The notes under the pieces: model-generated
Seen by the model: the letters and a program-made list of their open reading frames with translations, nothing else
Told to the model about the DNA's origin: nothing
Databases searched by the model: none
Virus record (IMG/VR): IMGVR_UViG_3300013006_000024
Span: 41,163-105,162 of that record
Strand: one strand, 5' to 3'
Length of the DNA stretch: 64,000 nt
From: a virus
Part shown: positions 61,017 to 64,000 of the stretch, piece after piece
Layout of the letters: each line of letters starts with the position of its first letter
Position numbering within the stretch: position 1 is the first letter of the stretch
Made by a program: the position numbers and the translations under genes

Positions 61017-61985
61017 TTAACTCAACTGTTTTCTATACCACTCTATAGTTTGCTTCAACCCCTCCAAAAAGTCAATCTTTGGTTCCCATTTTAATTCGTT
61101 TTTAATTTTATCGCTATTTGTTGTGTATATAAAATCATGTCCTTTACGGTCTTCTACAAATTCAATAAGCTCTTCTTTCCTTTCTACTAGTTCAATAACC
61201 TGTTTAACAAGTTTAATATTAGTCAAAACTATATCTGTACCGATATTGTATATTTCTCCTGCTATACCTTTATTAAGAACAGCTAAAATACCACGACAAT
61301 GATCTTCTGCATGTATCCACTCCCGCATATTCTTACCTTTACCGTAAACAGGAATAGAAAGGTTAGCTAATGCATTAAGAATAGTCTTTGGTAAAAGCTT
61401 TTCTTTGTGTTGATAGGGACCATAATTATTACAACAACGGGTAACACAGACGTTTAACTTAAAGGTATTAAAATACGATAACGCTAGCAGGTCCGCAGAG
61501 GCTTTTGAAGCAGAATATACAGAACTTGGCTTTAAGATGTCTTTTTCTTTAAACGGTGCGTCTTTTTCATCGAATAATTGACCGTAAACCTCATCGGTGC
61601 TTACTTGAACAAATTTTTCTATATTATGCTTCCTTGAACATTCGAGTAAATTAAATGTCCCAACAATATTTGATGTAATAAAAGGAGTTGGACCGGTAAT
61701 ACTATTGTCTACATGTGATTCTGCTGCAATATTAACCACATATTTGGGTTTAATTTTTGTAAACAAAATATCTAACTGCTTTTTATTTGAAATATCTTTT
61801 TTAAAAAACTTTACACGTCTTCGATACTGCTTTTTCACTTTTAAAAACGCCTTAATGTTATCTTTATTAGCAGCATATGATTCACAATCTATATTATAGA
61901 TAACAAAATCAGTTTCTTCTAACAATCTTATTAGAAAATGTGTACCAATAAAGCCATAGCCGCCTGTAACTAAAATTTTAGACAT
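61017..61985 (-). CDS. rmlB: dTDP-glucose 4,6-dehydratase-like SDR enzyme (RmlB-like)
   Basis: 322 aa. GGYGFIG at 8-14 binds NAD. AAESHVDNS at 87-95 is the RmlB hallmark. VSTDEVYG at 128-135 includes the catalytic T130-D131-E132, and the YSASK motif has Y157 and K161. RCCNNYGPYQ and REWIHAEDHC (YGP--, 'R-W--V-Dh') complete the family set. It converts dTDP-glucose to the 4-keto-6-deoxy sugar, the precursor of rhamnose and related sugars. It has a sigma-70-like promoter, so it is likely early, like the glycosyltransferase cluster. Confidence 0.87.
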   Translation of the reverse strand: MSKILVTGGYGFIGTHFLIRLLEETDFVIYNIDCESYAANKDNIKAFLKVKKQYRRRVKFFKKDISNKKQLDILFTKIKPKYVVNIAAESHVDNSITGPTPFITSNIVGTFNLLECSRKHNIEKFVQVSTDEVYGQLFDEKDAPFKEKDILKPSSVYSASKASADLLALSYFNTFKLNVCVTRCCNNYGPYQHKEKLLPKTILNALANLSIPVYGKGKNMREWIHAEDHCRGILAVLNKGIAGEIYNIGTDIVLTNIKLVKQVIELVERKEELIEFVEDRKGHDFIYTTNSDKIKNELKWEPKIDFLEGLKQTIEWYRKQLS

Positions 61986-61993
61986 TTTTTATA

Positions 61994-62021
61994 ATTATAC
62001 CTGTTGCACCGGTGTATTCAA
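61994..62021 (-). promoter_or_regulatory. Sigma-70-like promoter of the rmlB-like gene
   Basis: TTGAAT (62021-62016), 16-nt spacer, TATAAT (61999-61994), 8 nt, ATG 61985. It is divergent to the late promoter at 62024-62031, which it nearly touches. Confidence 0.62.
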
Positions 62022-62023
62022 GA

Positions 62024-62031
62024 AATAAATA
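62024..62031 (+). promoter_or_regulatory. Late promoter octamer
   Basis: AATAAATA, 6 nt before the ATG at 62038. Confidence 0.6.
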
Positions 62032-62037
62032 AAAAAT

Positions 62038-62232
62038 ATGTCAACACCAGTAGCAAAAGCAACAGCAGTCCCCGGATTTAAAACATCCCGCCCAAAGTAT
62101 CGTTTTCTTGCAGATAAAAGAGTTATTCCAGTTCAAAGTGGCCGTAAAATGATTGGATATGTAGATGGAGAAGCTGTGGTTGACGCCAACGGAAAAGAAA
62201 TTCCGTTTAAGATGATTGGTGAGTTGCGTTAA
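62038..62232 (+). CDS. Hypothetical small late protein, 64 aa
   Basis: Starts MSTPVAKATAVPGFKTSRPK, basic in the first half, with a likely beta hairpin in the second (KMIGYVDGEAVVDANGKEIP). Single late gene whose stop shares bases with that of the convergent 62435 gene. Small late proteins of this kind are often minor virion components. No family recognised. Confidence 0.6.
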   Translation: MSTPVAKATAVPGFKTSRPKYRFLADKRVIPVQSGRKMIGYVDGEAVVDANGKEIPFKMIGELR

Positions 62233-62435
62233 GGCATTGCCACACCAGACACTGCAATAGTTCTAAAAGCGTATTGATCGTAAATATAATAACTTGTTAA
62301 CGGATCATTCATAGTTATATCTACCTGTTTTGTTGTCAGAGCGGGGTATTTGGTACTGTTTATCTGAGTTAAGTTTACAAAAGATTGCGAAAATCTAGTA
62401 ACTGGTGTATCTACATTAACATACTGAATAGCCAT
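62229..62435 (-). CDS. Hypothetical small late protein, 68 aa
   Basis: Reads MAIQYVNVDTPVTRFSQSFV, then a polar, beta-prone stretch with TSYYIYDQYAFRTIAVSG. A perfect late octamer sits 5 nt before the ATG. Convergent to 62038 with 4 nt shared. No family recognised. Confidence 0.6.
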   Translation of the reverse strand: MAIQYVNVDTPVTRFSQSFVNLTQINSTKYPALTTKQVDITMNDPLTSYYIYDQYAFRTIAVSGVAMP

Positions 62436-62440
62436 ATAAT

Positions 62441-62448
62441 TATTTATT
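62441..62448 (-). promoter_or_regulatory. Late promoter octamer
   Basis: AATAAATA on the minus strand, exactly 5 nt before the ATG at 62435. Confidence 0.62.
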
Positions 62449-62498
62449 CTAATAAAGTCGTTTTCTTCATTAAATTCTGCTAATCATGAGATATAGTG

Positions 62499-62570
62499 AG
62501 CCTGAGACTGGGATTGAACCAGTGACCGACGGTTTACAAAACCGTTGCTCTACCACTGAGCTACTCAGGC
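62499..62570 (-). tRNA. tRNA-Thr (UGU)
   Basis: Minus strand. GCCTGAG/CTCAGGC acceptor, GCTC/GAGC D-stem, ACGGT-TTTGTAA-ACCGT anticodon arm (UGU, reads ACA), ACTGG-TTCAATC-CCAGT T-arm, T73. No CCA. ACA is the main codon in the Thr-Pro stalk genes, so this tRNA would support their translation. Confidence 0.92.
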
Positions 62571-62577
62571 AAAGAGA

Positions 62578-63177
62578 TTATTTATCTAATACTGAACCGT
62601 CTTCACTACCTCTACAGGTTATAAACAATGATTTAACTCCTATCTCTTGTTCAAAAATTTTATTTTTTTCAAAAGAGTGTTCTAAATCTTGAAATATTTC
62701 AAGGCTATTAATTTTTTCTTTAAAAATATTAAAGTAAGAATTAGGAAATTTATAGAAAAATGTTTCTATAAGGTTCATATCACAAGACATCCATGACTGT
62801 CGTCTTTTAAAAATGAATTTGTTATTATTAAAAAAATCGTGAGTAAACGTGGGATTGTATCTACCGGTAATTTTTGAAAAGGAACTATAATTAAAGTCAT
62901 TAAATGAATTAAAAAATGTTTTTATCATGCACAATTCACCTGCATTTTTGGTACCTATATAATCACCTTCACGAAAAAGTTCTACATTATGTTCACTAAG
63001 TTTATTTTTTTGATCTTTATCTAATATTGTACCGTCTATTAAAAAAAGCTTTGAATTAGGAATACATTTATGTAAGTCTGGAATAGTATAGGTTATTAGC
63101 TGATTCCATCTATCTGCTTTACTAAGAGGCCCTCTGCCTTCACAATTTGTATATGCAGTAATTAAAACACAATTCAT
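62578..63177 (-). CDS. Putative glycan-related protein, 199 aa
   Basis: Starts NCVLITAYTNCEGRGPLSKA, then a short Rossmann-like half with SKLFLIDGT and a FSKITGRYNPTFTHDFFNNN segment. 'kitGRY' in a small alpha/beta protein is seen in bacterial glycan-synthesis proteins of the glycosyltransferase-like type. No DxD is obvious, so an enzymatic call is weak. A late-type octamer sits 8 nt before the ATG. Near RmlB and tRNA-Thr. Confidence 0.5.
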   Translation of the reverse strand: MNCVLITAYTNCEGRGPLSKADRWNQLITYTIPDLHKCIPNSKLFLIDGTILDKDQKNKLSEHNVELFREGDYIGTKNAGELCMIKTFFNSFNDFNYSSFSKITGRYNPTFTHDFFNNNKFIFKRRQSWMSCDMNLIETFFYKFPNSYFNIFKEKINSLEIFQDLEHSFEKNKIFEQEIGVKSLFITCRGSEDGSVLDK

Positions 63178-63185
63178 TATTCATA

Positions 63186-63193
63186 TATTTATG
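63186..63193 (-). promoter_or_regulatory. Late promoter octamer
   Basis: CATAAATA on the minus strand, 8 nt before the ATG at 63177. The spacing is longer than usual. Confidence 0.45.
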
Positions 63194-63202
63194 AAGAAAA
63201 AA

Positions 63203-63796
63203 TTATTTAAGCCAAACGTAAGAAGGGTCCATTGCCTGGGTGTCCAGATAATCCCATACCTTCCAATTTTTTGTACCCAGATGTGCTTCAAATATGTTAT
63301 GAATAAAGGCATCTAGATCATCAATATGCCATACATCGTCTAATAGTTTCTTACCAGAAGTACGAGATCTATGAGCAACATGATCTGAATATGCATATGC
63401 AAAGCCGGTAAATGGCGGAATCATGCAGCCAAGACCAACTAAGTTTCCTAAAATTCTGGAGCACACCTCTTTGCCCCCCACAGAGTGCATAGTCACTATG
63501 GCTCCCGCGGGCTTACCAAGCAAGTGTTTCTTCCCTTCAATTTGTGTCATCTTTTCAAATAATTGTTGCATGGGCGATCCCCAAGAATCCCAGTAAGTTC
63601 CCGTACAAAATATCAATGCGTCCGAAGCTTTAATAGCCCGACGTACTTTAATCCAATCAAAGGTGGGAGACAGGTGAATAATACGTACTTTCGTATCTAG
63701 ATCTCGTTTTAAAATTAGTTTCTTAACCTTTTGTATAAGGTTATTAGTGTTCCCGGTACGACCCCCGAGAGACCCGTTTATAATTGTAAATTTCAT
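63203..63796 (-). CDS. Flavodoxin-fold NAD(P)H-dependent FMN reductase-like protein
   Basis: 197 aa from the ATG at 63796: MKFTIINGSLGGRTGNTNNL is the flavodoxin-like phosphate-binding loop (NGS---G-t--l). SDALIFCTGTYWDSWGSPMQ and QLFEKMTQ match the 'd-ii-~tP-Y--s-p---K-~~d' motif that contacts FMN. Such enzymes reduce quinones, azo compounds or flavins. In a phage the role is unknown. An in-frame ATG at 63832 exists, but the extra 12 codons contain a palindrome, so they are probably leader. Confidence 0.72.
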   Translation of the reverse strand: MKFTIINGSLGGRTGNTNNLIQKVKKLILKRDLDTKVRIIHLSPTFDWIKVRRAIKASDALIFCTGTYWDSWGSPMQQLFEKMTQIEGKKHLLGKPAGAIVTMHSVGGKEVCSRILGNLVGLGCMIPPFTGFAYAYSDHVAHRSRTSGKKLLDDVWHIDDLDAFIHNIFEAHLGTKNWKVWDYLDTQAMDPSYVWLK

Positions 63797-63807
63797 ATGT
63801 CTAATTA

Positions 63808-63819
63808 CCCCTATAGGGG
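63808..63819. repeat. Palindrome CCCCTATAGGGG
   Basis: A perfect 12-bp palindrome upstream of the 63796 start. It lies in an otherwise GC-poor area and may be an operator or short hairpin. Confidence 0.5.
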
Positions 63820-63859
63820 CATATGGTATCAATATAAAGGAATATCAACTTAGTTCAAG

Positions 63860-64000
63860 CTAATCCCATTCGACTAAATGTAATTTTTTTCTTATTATTA
63901 ACAACTGCCTCAACGATTTACATTCTTTTATCTTATTAATAACTTTTTTATCTTTCTTCTTATATTGTCTTAATGTATGGTTGATAAAATCATTAAGATC
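63860..64000 (-). CDS. C-terminal end of an unknown basic protein (partial)
   Basis: An open frame enters from the right edge and ends at TAG (63862-63860). The 46 visible residues are strongly basic and helical (LRQYKKKDKKVINKIKECKS, then LRQLLIIRKKLHLVEWD). Basic helices of this kind often bind nucleic acid, but nothing more can be said from the fragment. Confidence 0.5.
   Translation of the reverse strand, partial: DLNDFINHTLRQYKKKDKKVINKIKECKSLRQLLIIRKKLHLVEWD

Noticed and set aside
62486-62692. Plus-strand 68-aa frame (SEPETGIEPVTDGLQNRCST)
   Set aside because: Antisense of tRNA-Thr. This peptide is a well-known false call over tRNA genes.

Overview
The window is an AT-rich stretch of a large T4-like, contractile-tailed bacteriophage genome. 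The evidence is a set of T4-family proteins: gp17 terminase, gp18 sheath, gp19 tube, gp14 neck, gp53/gp27/gp25/gp6 baseplate, gp61 primase and gp44 clamp loader. T4-type late promoter octamers (TATAAATA and variants) also precede most structural genes. The host cannot be read from the sequence. Low GC, fibre modules of the kind seen in marine T4-like phages, and sparse Shine-Dalgarno use suggest an aquatic host. No capsid, portal or prohead protease gene lies in the window.

Layout. 0-4 kb: the end of an RmlD-like sugar-nucleotide gene, a primase and small unknown genes. 4-6 kb (minus strand): neck protein gp14, a small unknown and an acidic protein with a nested late promoter. 6-21 kb (plus): terminase, a tube-like protein, sheath, tube, tube-fold baseplate protein, two hub chaperones, tape measure, tube cap, gp53, hub, and a hub-associated protein with a 3D lytic domain. 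21-24 kb: probable small terminase and an unknown structural gene (both minus), dUTPase and clamp loader. 24-33 kb: gp25, gp6 and two giant baseplate proteins. 32.8-44.4 kb: two tail-fibre genes with Thr-Pro repeat stalks, flanking a cluster of glycosyltransferase and sugar-methyltransferase genes. 44-60.5 kb: more giant fibre or adhesion proteins, two of them with Thr-Pro stalks, interrupted at 50.1-51.1 kb by four tRNAs and three small genes on the minus strand. 60.5-64 kb: a tmRNA, an RmlB-like dehydratase, tRNA-Thr, small genes and a flavodoxin-like reductase.

Three things stand out. First, promoter position is almost invariant relative to start codons. About 21 late octamers lie 5-6 nt before the start codon, and six sigma-70-like promoters have their -10 hexamer exactly 6 nt before it. 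This geometry implies leaderless mRNAs for promoter-proximal genes. Second, the glycan enzymes (a PF11397 GlcNAc-transferase-like protein, a GT10 fucosyltransferase, other GTs and TylF-like methyltransferases) sit between genes for mucin-like Thr-Pro stalks, so the phage may glycosylate its own fibres. Third, the RNA genes are unusual: a tmRNA with a 33-residue tag, a UAU-anticodon tRNA with a long variable region, and a UAA-anticodon tRNA without the usual long arm.

All functional calls come from reading motifs by eye. No database search or folding program was run.
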